Assembly (NCBI RefSeq): GCF_018388445.1
Contig: NZ_CP074405.1
Location: forward strand, 3,906,001 to 3,970,000
Reading direction: 5' to 3'
Source of the DNA: Cellulomonas wangleii
GTDB taxonomy: Bacteria; Actinomycetota; Actinomycetes; Actinomycetales; Cellulomonadaceae
DNA: 64,000 nucleotides
Below are positions 16,796 to 25,195 of the stretch, piece after piece (position 1 is the first letter of the stretch; the number at the start of each line of letters is the position of its first letter). Below the pieces are notes generated by a model that saw only the letters and a program-made list of their open reading frames with translations, had not been told where the DNA came from and searched no databases. The position numbers and the translations under genes were made by a program.

Positions 16796-18724
16796 ATGCG
16801 CACGTCCACGCTCGCTCGTCCGCTCGTCGTCGCCGCCGCGTCGCTGGCGCTGGCCGCGGGGGCGCTGCCCGCGGCCGCGGCGCCGCCGGATCCCGGCTCG
16901 ACGTCCGAGGGCGCCGTGGCGGACGTGGGTGGCGACGAGGTCGACGGCGACCAGGTGGACGGTGCCCAGGTGGACGGCCGAGGCCGTCCGGGGCGTCCCG
17001 GGAAGCCTGGGCCGGGCAAGCCCGGTCCGCACCGCCCTCCCGCCAAGGTCCCGGTCGCCGTGGGCAGCGGCGGCGCGGTCGCCACGGTCGACCCCGACGC
17101 GACCCGGGTCGGGCTCGAGGTGCTGCGCCGGGGCGGCAACGCGGTCGACGCCGCCGTGGCCGCGGCCGCGACGCTGGGCGTGACCGAGCCGTACTCGGCC
17201 GGCATCGGCGGCGGCGGCTTCCTCGTCGTCCACGACGCCGCGACGGGCACGGTGCAGACGCTCGACGGCCGCGAGACCGCCCCGGCCGCCATGGGCCCCG
17301 ACGCGTTCGTCGAGAACGGCACCGCGATCCCGTTCGACCAGGCGGTGACGTCCGGCCTGTCCGTCGGGGTCCCGGGGACGCCGGCGACGTGGCAGGCCGC
17401 GCTGGACACGTGGGGCACGCTCAGCCTGCGCGACGCGCTGGCCGGTGCCACGCGCGTCGCGGAGAAGGGGTTCGTCGTCGACCGGACGTTCGTCGAGCAG
17501 ACCGCGGCGAACGCCGACCGGTTCGCCGCCTTCCCGTCGACCGCCGCGCTCTACCTGCCCGGTGGCGCCCCGCCGCGCGTCGGGTCGGTGCTGCGCAACC
17601 CCGACCTGGCACGCACGTACCGGCTGCTCGCACGCGACGGCGTCGACGCGCTGTACACCGGGCCGCTGGCGCAGGAGATCGTCGACACGGTGCAGGCGCC
17701 GCCGGTCGCCCCGGGCAGCACGCGCGTCGTGCGGCCGGGGCTGCTGGAGACGTCCGACCTGGCCGCGTACGACGTCGTGCCGCGCGACCCCACGCACGTC
17801 ACGTACCGCGGGCTCGACGTGTACGGCATGGCACCGCCGTCGTCCGGCGGGTCCACCGTCGGCGAGGCGCTGAACATCCTCGAGACCGTGGACCTCGGCG
17901 CCCTCGACGACACCCAGGCGCTGCACCGGTACATCGAGGCGTCGTCGCTCGCGTTCGCCGACCGCAACCGGTACGTGGGCGACCCGGCGTTCGTCGACGT
18001 GCCGCTCGAGGAGCTGCTGTCCGACGGCTTCGCCGCCGAGCGCGCCTGCCTGATCGACCCGACGGCGGCCCTGCCCAAGCCGATCGCGCCCGGCGTCCCG
18101 GACGGGACCTACGAGGGCTGCGAGGCCGGCACCGACCCCGGCGTCGAGTCGCCCGAGGGCACCTCGACCACGCACCTCACCACGGCCGACCGCTGGGGCA
18201 ACGTCGTGGCGTACACGCTGACCATCGAGTCCACCGGCGGCAACGGGATCGTCGTGCCCGGGCGCGGCTTCCTGCTGAACAACGAGCTCACGGACTTCAG
18301 CTTCACGGACACGCAGGGCGGGTCCGACCCGAACCTGCCCGGCCCGGGCAAGCGCCCGCGGTCGTCCATGGCGCCGACGATCGTCCTGCGGGACGGGCGG
18401 CCGTTCCTCGCCCTCGGCTCCCCCGGCGGCGCGACCATCATCACCACGGTGCTGCAGACGCTGGTCAACCGGATCGACCTCGGCATGCCGCTCGACCAGG
18501 CCGTGGCCGCGCCGCGTGCGACACCGCGCAACGGGACGTCGATCCAGGCCGAGCCGGGGTTCCCGCGCACCGGCCTGGAGGCGCTGGGCCACACCTTCGC
18601 CGACACCCCGGAGATCGGGGCGGCCACCGCGATCGAGGTCCTCGACGGGGGCAGGCTGCTGTCGGTCGCGGAGCCCGTGCGGCGCGGGGGAGGCAGCGCG
18701 GGGGTCGTGCGGCCGCAGGGCTGA
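16796..18724 (+). CDS. ggt: secreted gamma-glutamyltransferase
   Basis: A 642-residue secreted Ntn hydrolase. A signal peptide (about 1-29) is followed by an Asp/Val/Gly-rich and then G-x-P collagen-like linker (residues about 40-85), longer than in most homologues. The enzyme begins near residue 88 with ATRVGLEVLRRGGNAVDAAVA and includes GGGGFLVVHD. The self-cleavage site is EGTSTTHLTTAD (about 455), where the first Thr of TTH becomes the nucleophile of the small subunit; GSPGGATIITTVLQ near 545 lines the active site. It hydrolyses or transfers gamma-glutamyl groups of glutathione-like thiols outside the cell. The gene follows the SQR-like gene by 79 bases and may share its message. Confidence 0.92.
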   Translation: MRTSTLARPLVVAAASLALAAGALPAAAAPPDPGSTSEGAVADVGGDEVDGDQVDGAQVDGRGRPGRPGKPGPGKPGPHRPPAKVPVAVGSGGAVATVDPDATRVGLEVLRRGGNAVDAAVAAAATLGVTEPYSAGIGGGGFLVVHDAATGTVQTLDGRETAPAAMGPDAFVENGTAIPFDQAVTSGLSVGVPGTPATWQAALDTWGTLSLRDALAGATRVAEKGFVVDRTFVEQTAANADRFAAFPSTAALYLPGGAPPRVGSVLRNPDLARTYRLLARDGVDALYTGPLAQEIVDTVQAPPVAPGSTRVVRPGLLETSDLAAYDVVPRDPTHVTYRGLDVYGMAPPSSGGSTVGEALNILETVDLGALDDTQALHRYIEASSLAFADRNRYVGDPAFVDVPLEELLSDGFAAERACLIDPTAALPKPIAPGVPDGTYEGCEAGTDPGVESPEGTSTTHLTTADRWGNVVAYTLTIESTGGNGIVVPGRGFLLNNELTDFSFTDTQGGSDPNLPGPGKRPRSSMAPTIVLRDGRPFLALGSPGGATIITTVLQTLVNRIDLGMPLDQAVAAPRATPRNGTSIQAEPGFPRTGLEALGHTFADTPEIGAATAIEVLDGGRLLSVAEPVRRGGGSAGVVRPQG

Positions 18725-18759
18725 AGGCGCGGCGTCGTGCGCGTGGGCCGCCGCTGCCC

Positions 18760-19356
18760 TCACCAGGTCGAGGAGCCGGGCCCGTGGCGCGCCGCGAGCG
18801 CCCGGCCACCGAGGACCCCGCCGAGCACCCCGAGCAGCGCCCCGACGGCGGCGCCGAGCGCGGCCGTCAGGCCCGGCGACGGAGGGACGTCCCCCCGCCC
18901 GACGGCGATGCTCGCGGTCGTGCCGCCGTCCTCGAGCCCCCACGGGCGGACGTCCACGACGACACGGTCCCGGCGCCCGTGCACCACGCCGCCGTCACCG
19001 GGGTCCTCGACGGTCCACCCCTCGTCGCGCAGCGCGTCCGCGACGTCCCACGTCGTGACGACGCTCTCGGACACCGCGTCCCAGTGCAGGGACCCGCGGT
19101 CGAACGACGGGGCCCAGCGCCCGGAGATCCCGCGCCCGCCGACGTCCCGGAAGCCGTGGAGCGGCAGGTCGGCGGCTGCGGCGCGCAGCTCGTCGTCGCT
19201 CGGCTGCACGACGAACCAGTGCACCACCGCGCCACCGACCCCACCGACGCCCGCGAGCACCAGGGCGAGCAGCACGACGACCGCGCGCGCCCCGCGGCCC
19301 ATCCAGGGGACGTCCCGCACGGTGTCGCGGCCAGCCCCGCCGTCGATCATGTCCAC
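18760..19356 (-). CDS. two-TM membrane protein, unknown function
   Basis: A 198-residue protein with membrane segments at about 26-48 and 162-185 and an extracytoplasmic part between them. The extracytoplasmic part has a LPLHGFRDVGG... start and a Val-rich strand VVVDVRPWGLEDGG. The start GTG at 19356 has GGAGGT five bases upstream, better than the ATG at 19350. No family was recognised. It is convergent with gamma-glutamyltransferase. Confidence 0.55.
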   Translation of the reverse strand: MDMIDGGAGRDTVRDVPWMGRGARAVVVLLALVLAGVGGVGGAVVHWFVVQPSDDELRAAAADLPLHGFRDVGGRGISGRWAPSFDRGSLHWDAVSESVVTTWDVADALRDEGWTVEDPGDGGVVHGRRDRVVVDVRPWGLEDGGTTASIAVGRGDVPPSPGLTAALGAAVGALLGVLGGVLGGRALAARHGPGSSTW

Positions 19357-19670
19357 CCGGCACCTCCGTCGAGCTCGTCGTCACTGCCCCGCTGCACGTC
19401 GTCGCCGTCCTCGCTCCCTGGGCTCGCGACGCCCGGAACGCCGCACGCGGACGAGAACACGTGACGTGCTCGCACCGTAGGGATGGCGGACCAGGGTCGG
19501 GGCGGCACGGATGAAGTTCACACGCACGGCCCAGGGGCCCCGGTCGTGGCGCCCTCAGCGTCCGGTGGGAGATCGTCCTTGCCGTCCCGGACCCGCGGCG
19601 CACACGTCCCGGACCCGCGGTGGGACCTTCTGACCACCGCTGGACCTGTCGGACGGCGCACGGTGGTGGG
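19357..19670. promoter_or_regulatory. 314-base divergent gap with 16-bp direct repeat
   Basis: No gene was found. The notable content is an exact 16-base direct repeat, CGTCCCGGACCCGCGG, at 19583-19598 and 19605-19620, with a 22-base period (two helical turns). Such spacing suits cooperative regulator binding in front of the gene at 19671. The rest is ordinary GC-rich sequence. Confidence 0.45.
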
Positions 19671-19937
19671 ATGTTTCGTCAGACCCCCCACCTGCGACCC
19701 CGCACCGCCCGCCACGACGCCGCGTCCGGCACGCTGACGGTCCGCTTCACGTCCGCCTCGGGGGGCGCCTGGGCCGACTACGAGTACCGCGACGTCCCCG
19801 TCCACGTCGCGAACCGGGTCACGACCGCAGGCGTCCGGCTGCGCACGGCGCTGCTCGAGCACGTCGTGGACCGCTACGCGGTGCGCCGCTGCGGGACCCC
19901 CCGGTGGGTCGAGCCGGCGACCAACGGCCCGGGCTGA
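19671..19937 (+). CDS. small KTSC-like domain protein
   Basis: An 88-residue basic protein: GTLTVRFTSASGGAWADYEYRDVP..VANRV resembles the KTSC fold, in which a strand-turn 'L.V.F.sG..Y.Y.dVP..v' is the core, though the name-giving KTSC residues are absent. The start at the ATG 19671 is taken because the sequence upstream has no ribosome-binding site for the earlier in-frame start at 19620. Function is unknown. Confidence 0.45.
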   Translation: MFRQTPHLRPRTARHDAASGTLTVRFTSASGGAWADYEYRDVPVHVANRVTTAGVRLRTALLEHVVDRYAVRRCGTPRWVEPATNGPG

Positions 19938-20101
19938 CACCTGCCCCCCGACCACGAGCGCGCCGCTCCGTGCGGCCGGTTCGCAGTGGCCCGGGGCGCG
20001 GCGCTGTGTCGAGCTCGACGAGCCATAGGACCTCGTCTGTCTCGAGGCGTGGATGCCCTTGCTCCCCTGCCGAAACCCGCCGGCGCAAGCGCTTGGTGCG
20101 G

Positions 20102-20509
20102 TCAGCTGATCGAGACCTGGTCCCAGACGAGCATGTCGACACTCGGCCACTGCGTCGGAGCCTCGTCGGTGAACCACGGATGCTCGACCCCGGAGAGCCG
20201 GCCGTCCTCCACCCAGACGTAGATGGTCCCCGTCGGCTCGCCCGACGCATCGACGACGCTGGGGTTCAAGGCGAGTGGGATGAACCCGTCCGACCACGGG
20301 ACACGCGCTACCGGGTCCGGGACGGAGAAGTAGACCCACGTGCGCGCGTTCTCGGTGACCACCGCACGGGTGATCTGGCGCACCAGCACGTCCCGGTGCT
20401 CGCCCGAGCGCTCCGCAACGGCCACGAGGATCCTGCGGACGTCCTCCGGCAGACCCGCGGACGTCACGGCAGCGTCCGGGCCGCCCTCGTTCGATGTGGT
20501 GCCGTCCAT
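20102..20509 (-). CDS. conserved hypothetical protein, cytosolic
   Basis: A 135-residue soluble acidic protein with an N-terminal helical part (EDVRRILVAVAERSGEHRDVLVRQI) and a beta-rich second half (TWVYFSVPDPVARVPWSDGF, TIYVWVEDGRLSGVEHPWFTDE). The composition is well balanced, unlike chance frames here. ATG at 20509 is chosen; longer in-frame extensions are Arg-rich and implausible. No known family was recognised. Confidence 0.6.
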   Translation of the reverse strand: MDGTTSNEGGPDAAVTSAGLPEDVRRILVAVAERSGEHRDVLVRQITRAVVTENARTWVYFSVPDPVARVPWSDGFIPLALNPSVVDASGEPTGTIYVWVEDGRLSGVEHPWFTDEAPTQWPSVDMLVWDQVSIS

Positions 20510-20652
20510 CAGGTGCCCGTCCACGCTGGTCCGACTCCCGCCACGACGCGGTAGGCGCCTGGCTGTGCACAACGTAGCGCTCGGACGCGGGCGTCCGAGG
20601 CGCTTCGTCGACCCACCGGTCGTGCCTCGCGCAGGAGCGGCACCTGGAAAAC

Positions 20653-20691
20653 GTGAAGGGTTGCTGCCGGGTCCCGGCAACAACCCTTCAC
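20653..20691 (-). terminator. strong intrinsic terminator of the HAD gene
   Basis: A 39-base hairpin: GTGAAGGGTTG (20653-20663) pairs with CAACCCTTCAC (20681-20691), and the stem continues through TGCCGGG/CCCGGCA with a single mismatch. On the minus strand it is followed by GTTTTCC. It starts 26 bases after the HAD stop and is the clearest intrinsic terminator in the window. Confidence 0.85.
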
Positions 20692-20716
20692 GACCAGCTG
20701 GCCGACGCGGGGTCCG

Positions 20717-21469
20717 TCAGGCGAACGCCTCCGGCAGCGCCGCGCGGACCTTGGCCGGGGTGTCCTCCCAGCCCTCCACCGCGATGCACGGGACGCCGGT
20801 GGAGATGACCGGGTAGTCGTTGCCGCCCTCGTCGAGGCGGTCACCGAAGAACACGGCCTGCGTCGGCTCCAGGCCCAGGCGCGCGAGCAGCCGGTTCACG
20901 CCGTACGCCTTGTCGATGCCCTTGCGGGTGATGTCGACGGACGTCGAGCCGCCGGAGCGGACCTCGAGGTCGGGCAGCTGCTCGGCGACGGCCGCACGCA
21001 GCTTCTCCTTCTTCGCGCCGTCCGGGTCCCAGGCGGCCTTCGCGTCGACCGGGGCCTCCTGGCCGAGGGCCGAGAACGTCACCTGGCTGCCGCGCAGCTC
21101 GATGCGGTCACCCCAGGTGCTCTCCTCCCACAGCCCCAGCTCGCGCGCCGACTTCTCGACGGCGGCGGCGGCGCGGGCGGACTCGTCCTCGGTCAGCGGC
21201 TCGCTGTAGACCTCGGTCCACGCGGAGCCGTCGTGCACGAGGTAGCGCGTGCCGCAGGTCGGCAGCACGTGCAGCCGGGAGAGGGCCGCGGCGTCGTCGA
21301 TCGACGACAGCAGCTGGGCGTCGAACTGCTCGAACCGGCCGCCGGAGATGATGCCGACCTGCGCGACGCGCGTGAGCGCGACGATCATGTCGACGATCTG
21401 CGGGTGCACCTTGCTCTTCGACGGCGCGAGGGTGTCGTCCAGGTCGAAGAGCGCGAGCTCGTAGGTCAT
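20717..21469 (-). CDS. HAD-IIB family sugar-phosphate phosphatase/phosphomannomutase-like
   Basis: A 250-residue HAD hydrolase. Motif I is ALFDLDDTLAPSKSKV (catalytic Asp pair), motif II is IISGG, and motif IV is FFGDRLDEGGNDYPV, in which Gly-Asp-x-x-x-x-Gly-Asn-Asp is typical of the Cof/PMM-type IIB class. The cap domain lies between about 85 and 190 with the SGGSTSVDITRKGIDKAYGV loop resembling eukaryotic-type phosphomannomutase and sucrose-phosphate phosphatase relatives. The protein is cytosolic. GGAGGACCG precedes the ATG. The physiological substrate is unknown, probably a hexose phosphate. Confidence 0.85.
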   Translation of the reverse strand: MTYELALFDLDDTLAPSKSKVHPQIVDMIVALTRVAQVGIISGGRFEQFDAQLLSSIDDAAALSRLHVLPTCGTRYLVHDGSAWTEVYSEPLTEDESARAAAAVEKSARELGLWEESTWGDRIELRGSQVTFSALGQEAPVDAKAAWDPDGAKKEKLRAAVAEQLPDLEVRSGGSTSVDITRKGIDKAYGVNRLLARLGLEPTQAVFFGDRLDEGGNDYPVISTGVPCIAVEGWEDTPAKVRAALPEAFA

Positions 21470-21658
21470 CGGTCCTCCGTGTGCGGGCGTCGCCCACCGA
21501 CGTGGGCCTGCGCGGGCGGCCACCGCGGGATGACGCGTGGGCGGCCGGGATCGGCGGGGCCCGGTGACCCCGCAACCGGAACACGGTACCCGGTGGGCCG
21601 TGGGACCTGGCCGGGAATGCGCGCGACCGCACGGTTCGTCCTGGCCTACCGTCGGCCC

Positions 21659-22387
21659 ATGACGCTGCGGCAGGGCACGATCGTGACGATGGGCGGCGGG
21701 GGCTTCTCGATGCCCGACGTCGCCGACGCCGGCTCGCTCGACGAGCACCTCCTCGCCCTCGCCCGCGGCGACACCCCCCGCGTGTGCTTCGTCGGCACCG
21801 CCGGCGGCGACGCGGCCGCGTACGTCGAGCGGTTCCTCGCCGCCTTCGAGGGCCGCGCCCGCACCTCGGTGCTGGCGCTGTTCGGCAACGGCCCCGAGGG
21901 GTCGATCCCGCTGAACCGCCTCGACGACGTGCTCGACCAGGACGTCGTGTACGTCGGCGGCGGGTCCACCGCCAACCTGCTGGCGGTGTGGCGGCTGCAC
22001 GGCCTGCCGGACCTGCTCGCGCAGGCCGCGAGCCGCGGCACCGTCCTGGCAGGCATCTCGGCCGGCATGAACTGCTGGTTCGAGGCGTCGAGCACGGACT
22101 CGTTCGGACCCTACGCACCGCTGCGCGACGGCCTCGGCCTGCTGCCGGGGTCCGCGTGCCCGCACTACCGCGGGGAGCCGGGGCGGCGGGAGTCGTACCT
22201 CGACTGGGTCGCCTCGGGTCGCCTGCCGGACGGGTACGCCGCCGACGACGGCGTCGCGCTGGTGTGGCGCGACGGCGTCCTCGTGGAGGCCGTCACCGAG
22301 CGCGCGGGAGCACAGGCGGTCGGCGTCCGGCGCACGGCGCGGGGTGTCACCGAGGAGCCGCTGCCCACCCGGGTGCTCGGGGCCTGA
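21659..22387 (+). CDS. peptidase E-like (S51) hydrolase
   Basis: A 242-residue protein of the S51 family (peptidase E/cyanophycinase). It contains IVTMGGGGFS at the start, VYVGGGSTANLLAVWRLHGL in the middle, and GISAGMNCWF with the nucleophilic Ser near residue 128, followed by CPHY carrying the expected His. Members cleave Asp-X dipeptides or beta-aspartyl links, in the cytosol. The start at 21659 gives the canonical short leader. It is divergent from the HAD gene. Confidence 0.87.
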   Translation: MTLRQGTIVTMGGGGFSMPDVADAGSLDEHLLALARGDTPRVCFVGTAGGDAAAYVERFLAAFEGRARTSVLALFGNGPEGSIPLNRLDDVLDQDVVYVGGGSTANLLAVWRLHGLPDLLAQAASRGTVLAGISAGMNCWFEASSTDSFGPYAPLRDGLGLLPGSACPHYRGEPGRRESYLDWVASGRLPDGYAADDGVALVWRDGVLVEAVTERAGAQAVGVRRTARGVTEEPLPTRVLGA

Positions 22388-22506
22388 CGCGCTCGGCCCG
22401 GCGGCACGCCGTACCGGGAGCCAGGCGTCACCGGGACGGACGAGGTGGCAACCGCCGACGACGCGTCACCCGCCGCGCCGGCCCTCCGACCCCTGCCGGC
22501 GCCGCG

Positions 22507-23175
22507 TCAGTCCGCCGCGAGACGCAGGTCGAACTCGACGAACCCGTCGTCCTCGACCGTCACGAAGCCGAGGCTCGGCGCCTGCACGCCGTAGTCCGCG
22601 AACGTGATCGGCACCGACCCCACGACCTGCACGACGTCGCCCGACGCCGCGAGGTCGGCGTCCACCGTGACCTCGCGCGTGACGTCGCGGATCGTCAGGT
22701 CACCCGTGAGCTGCGCACTCGTCGCGTCCTGCGGCAGCTCGACCGGCTCGGTCAGCGTGAAGGTCGCCGTGGGATAGCGCACCACCTGGATCGCCTGGTC
22801 CCGGAAGTAGCCGTCACGCGGGGGCTGGTCCGTGGCGATGCTCGCCATGTCGACCACGACCTCGGCAGCGGTGAGCGCGCCGTCCGCGACGGTGAGCGTG
22901 CCGGTCACCTGGTCGGTGCGCCCGGTCACGGTGACGTCCTGGCCGCGCAGCACCTCCTCGAGGCGGTACCCGGCGAAGGAGCCGTCCGTGACGGTCCACG
23001 TGCCGTCCGTCGCCGTGACGGGTGCGCCCTGCACCTGCGCCTCGAGGGTCGGGGCGGCGTCGGCGCGGTCGTTGGCCCAGTCGGCGTACAGCCCGGGCCC
23101 GACGACGGCGGCCACGATCCCCAGCACCACCACGCCGGCACCGATCCCGACCCACGTCCTGGTCCGCTGCTGCAT
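22507..23175 (-). CDS. YceI family protein with membrane anchor
   Basis: A 222-residue protein: an N-terminal anchor (residues 10-30, WVGIGAGVVVLGIVAAVVGPGLY) followed by a YceI lipocalin-like barrel (TWTVTDGSFAGYRLEEVL ... VVVDMASIATDQPPRDGYFRDQAI ... YPTATFTLTEP ... LTGDLTIRDVTREVTVD). YceI proteins bind isoprenoids or related amphiphiles outside the cytoplasmic membrane. The motif SxxYxV is changed to SFAGYRL. The ATG at 23175 is preceded by AGGAC. Confidence 0.88.
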   Translation of the reverse strand: MQQRTRTWVGIGAGVVVLGIVAAVVGPGLYADWANDRADAAPTLEAQVQGAPVTATDGTWTVTDGSFAGYRLEEVLRGQDVTVTGRTDQVTGTLTVADGALTAAEVVVDMASIATDQPPRDGYFRDQAIQVVRYPTATFTLTEPVELPQDATSAQLTGDLTIRDVTREVTVDADLAASGDVVQVVGSVPITFADYGVQAPSLGFVTVEDDGFVEFDLRLAAD

Positions 23176-23210
23176 CGTCCTGTCCTTCCTCGCCGGGCCG
23201 CGACGTGCCC

Positions 23211-23735
23211 TCACGGGGACGACGGTACGTCGCCCGGGGCCGTCCCCCCGTGCACGGGGCGCTGCATCAGCACCACCGCGAACCCCGGGCGGTCGGTGAC
23301 GCCGACCGGCTCGAACCCCCAGGACCGGTACACGTCGTCCAGGTGCGGGTTCGACGCGCGGTGGTCGAGCCGCAGCCACGTCGCGCCGGCAGCGCGCGCA
23401 CGCTCGCCCACCCACTCGACGAGCGCCCGCCCGAGCCCGGTCCCCGCCGCCCGCCGGGCGACCATGAGCCCGTGGACGTAGAGGGCGGGCGCGTCGTCGT
23501 CGCCCCAGTACTCGGGGTCCGTGGCGACGACGCGCACGACGCCCCGCAGCCCGTCGTCGTCGCGGACCACCCACCACTGCCCGTCGGCCACCTGCGCCGC
23601 GATGCGCTCGGCCGGCACGGACCCGACGGGCCACTGGTCGATGCCGCGGGTGGCCATCCAGTCCTCGAGGGAGCGCCGCAGCGCGTGGATCGCCGTCGCG
23701 TCGGCGGCGGTGGCCTGCTGGGGGTGGACGTCCAC
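23211..23735 (-). CDS. GNAT family N-acetyltransferase
   Basis: A 174-residue single GNAT domain. Acetyl-CoA-binding motif A reads LYVHGLMVARRAAGTGLGRALVEWV (R..GxGxG/A variant), followed by LRLDHRASNPHLDDVYRSWGFEPVG, the usual motif B. The chosen start is the GTG at 23735. The gene lies 35 bases before the YceI gene on the same strand and is probably co-transcribed with it. The acceptor substrate is unknown. Confidence 0.83.
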   Translation of the reverse strand: MDVHPQQATAADATAIHALRRSLEDWMATRGIDQWPVGSVPAERIAAQVADGQWWVVRDDDGLRGVVRVVATDPEYWGDDDAPALYVHGLMVARRAAGTGLGRALVEWVGERARAAGATWLRLDHRASNPHLDDVYRSWGFEPVGVTDRPGFAVVLMQRPVHGGTAPGDVPSSP

Positions 23736-23889
23736 GGCACCCGACGGTAGTGCGTGGGGCCGGCCCCGCGTGCGCACGAGCGACGCGACCGGCCGGGGCG
23801 CTTGATACTTCTGCCCGCCACGGCCGCACCGGGAACAGCATCAGTCGCCATGTGCGCCGGTGGGCGGCCATCGCGAGCGGAGCTCGCCC

Positions 23890-24948
23890 CTACGGTTCGG
23901 GCCAGCCTTCGGAGTCCGAGGCCAGGTGACCACCCAGGGACTCCGCGAGCCGGCGCAGACCGTCCTCGATGCGGGACCAGGTGGCGGCGGTGCCGCCACC
24001 GGCCGGTTCGACGGACAGGGCGCGCAACGCACCGTCGGTCGCGATGGTCTCGACCATGGCGGTCCCGTCGACGGCGAACAGCTGGGTCCCGTCCTCCAGG
24101 AGCTCCTGGGGTGTCACGGGCCGGCCGTCCTCGTGCGTGAGGTCGAGCTCGGTCAGGACCGCAGCGACCGTGTCGACGGACAGGGGCGCGAAGTGCCGCG
24201 GGTCGTCCAGGCCCGCAGCCGGTCCCACGGCCAGCAGCAGCTCGACCCCGACGTCGTCGAACGGCTCCGCGGGCGCCGGGGCGGGTGCGTCGAACAACAC
24301 CGCCAGCGGGCTCGACGTCACGATCGCCGGCGGCGTCCGGCCGGCGTAGGCCAGGTAGGGCACGAGCACCGACGGCTGCGGGTCCTGGTCGCGTCGCCAC
24401 GACAAGGGAAGGTCCTCGGTGATGTTCTTGCGTAGCGCCAGCGGGTCCCGACCGGCATGGAGCTCGCCCTTCTCGTACCGACGGGCCATGCCGCCCGGAA
24501 GGTAGACCACGTGGATCGGTGTGCCGTCGCTGAGCCGGAGGACCGGCTCCTGGTGCTGCGCCATGCGGATGCGGCCCTTCTGCAGCCACAGGTCCCACCG
24601 CGACTGAGGGTCGATCCGCCTGACCACCAGTTCGATGTAGTGCGTCAGCCCTTCGCACATGAGGGCGCGACGGCGCGCGAGATCGACGTACTCGGGGAGT
24701 GCGTGCGCAACGATTCGCGGCTCGTCCGTGGGCGGCACGTCGGTAGGGACGTCGGGGTAGCCAGCCATGGCGAGCGTGGTGAACCACTCCCACATCGGGA
24801 CCAGGCTCTCCAGACTCGCATCCATCTGGTCCACAGGGCCGTCGGTGTCCCGCATCAGCTCGGCCAGCAGGCACAGCCGGTAGGGCGCGCGCGCCTCGAT
24901 GTGCCGCACGACGTCCCAGGCCTGTTCCCTGGTCAGGTCCACGTACAA
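23890..24948 (-). CDS. unknown protein, paralogue A of tandem pair
   Basis: A 352-residue soluble protein of a family I do not recognise. The N-terminal part (VDLTREQAWDVVRHIEARAP, then LLAELMRDTDGPVDQM) is helical, the middle holds LVVRRIDPQSRWDLWLQKG and QHQEPV, and the second half is rich in Ala/Pro/Asp with acidic repeats. It shares about 85% identity by eye with paralogue B; the divergence is concentrated in residues about 58-105 and 140-195. The start is TTG at 24948, the position that is homologous to the well-supported TTG of copy B; GGGGGAAG precedes it. A longer start is possible but lacks a counterpart in B. Confidence 0.6.
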   Translation of the reverse strand: MYVDLTREQAWDVVRHIEARAPYRLCLLAELMRDTDGPVDQMDASLESLVPMWEWFTTLAMAGYPDVPTDVPPTDEPRIVAHALPEYVDLARRRALMCEGLTHYIELVVRRIDPQSRWDLWLQKGRIRMAQHQEPVLRLSDGTPIHVVYLPGGMARRYEKGELHAGRDPLALRKNITEDLPLSWRRDQDPQPSVLVPYLAYAGRTPPAIVTSSPLAVLFDAPAPAPAEPFDDVGVELLLAVGPAAGLDDPRHFAPLSVDTVAAVLTELDLTHEDGRPVTPQELLEDGTQLFAVDGTAMVETIATDGALRALSVEPAGGGTAATWSRIEDGLRRLAESLGGHLASDSEGWPEP

Positions 24949-25195
24949 GAACTTCCCCCACACCTTCGCATTGACGTGAACACGTACGACGTGCCGCCCC
25001 CCTGATGTCGCCGGTACTTCTGCCCGCCACGGCCGCATACGCCTGAATGCGAGACACCAGGAAACCGTCGTGGTCTCGTCCCCGACGCAATTCCCAGGGC
25101 GCTGCACCCACCTGGCTTCGCCCTGAGATCGGCAGATGGAACAGCATCAGTCGCAATGTACGCCGGTGGGCGACCATCGCGACCGGAGCTCGGCC

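Noticed and set aside
12420..18943. Long minus-strand frames opposite MpaB, CE15, SQR and gamma-glutamyltransferase
   Set aside because: Shadow frames without domains; the plus-strand genes contain signal peptides and catalytic motifs.
20086..20095. CAAGCGCTTG palindrome as a LacI operator
   Set aside because: It lies between two convergent gene ends, where no promoter is expected.
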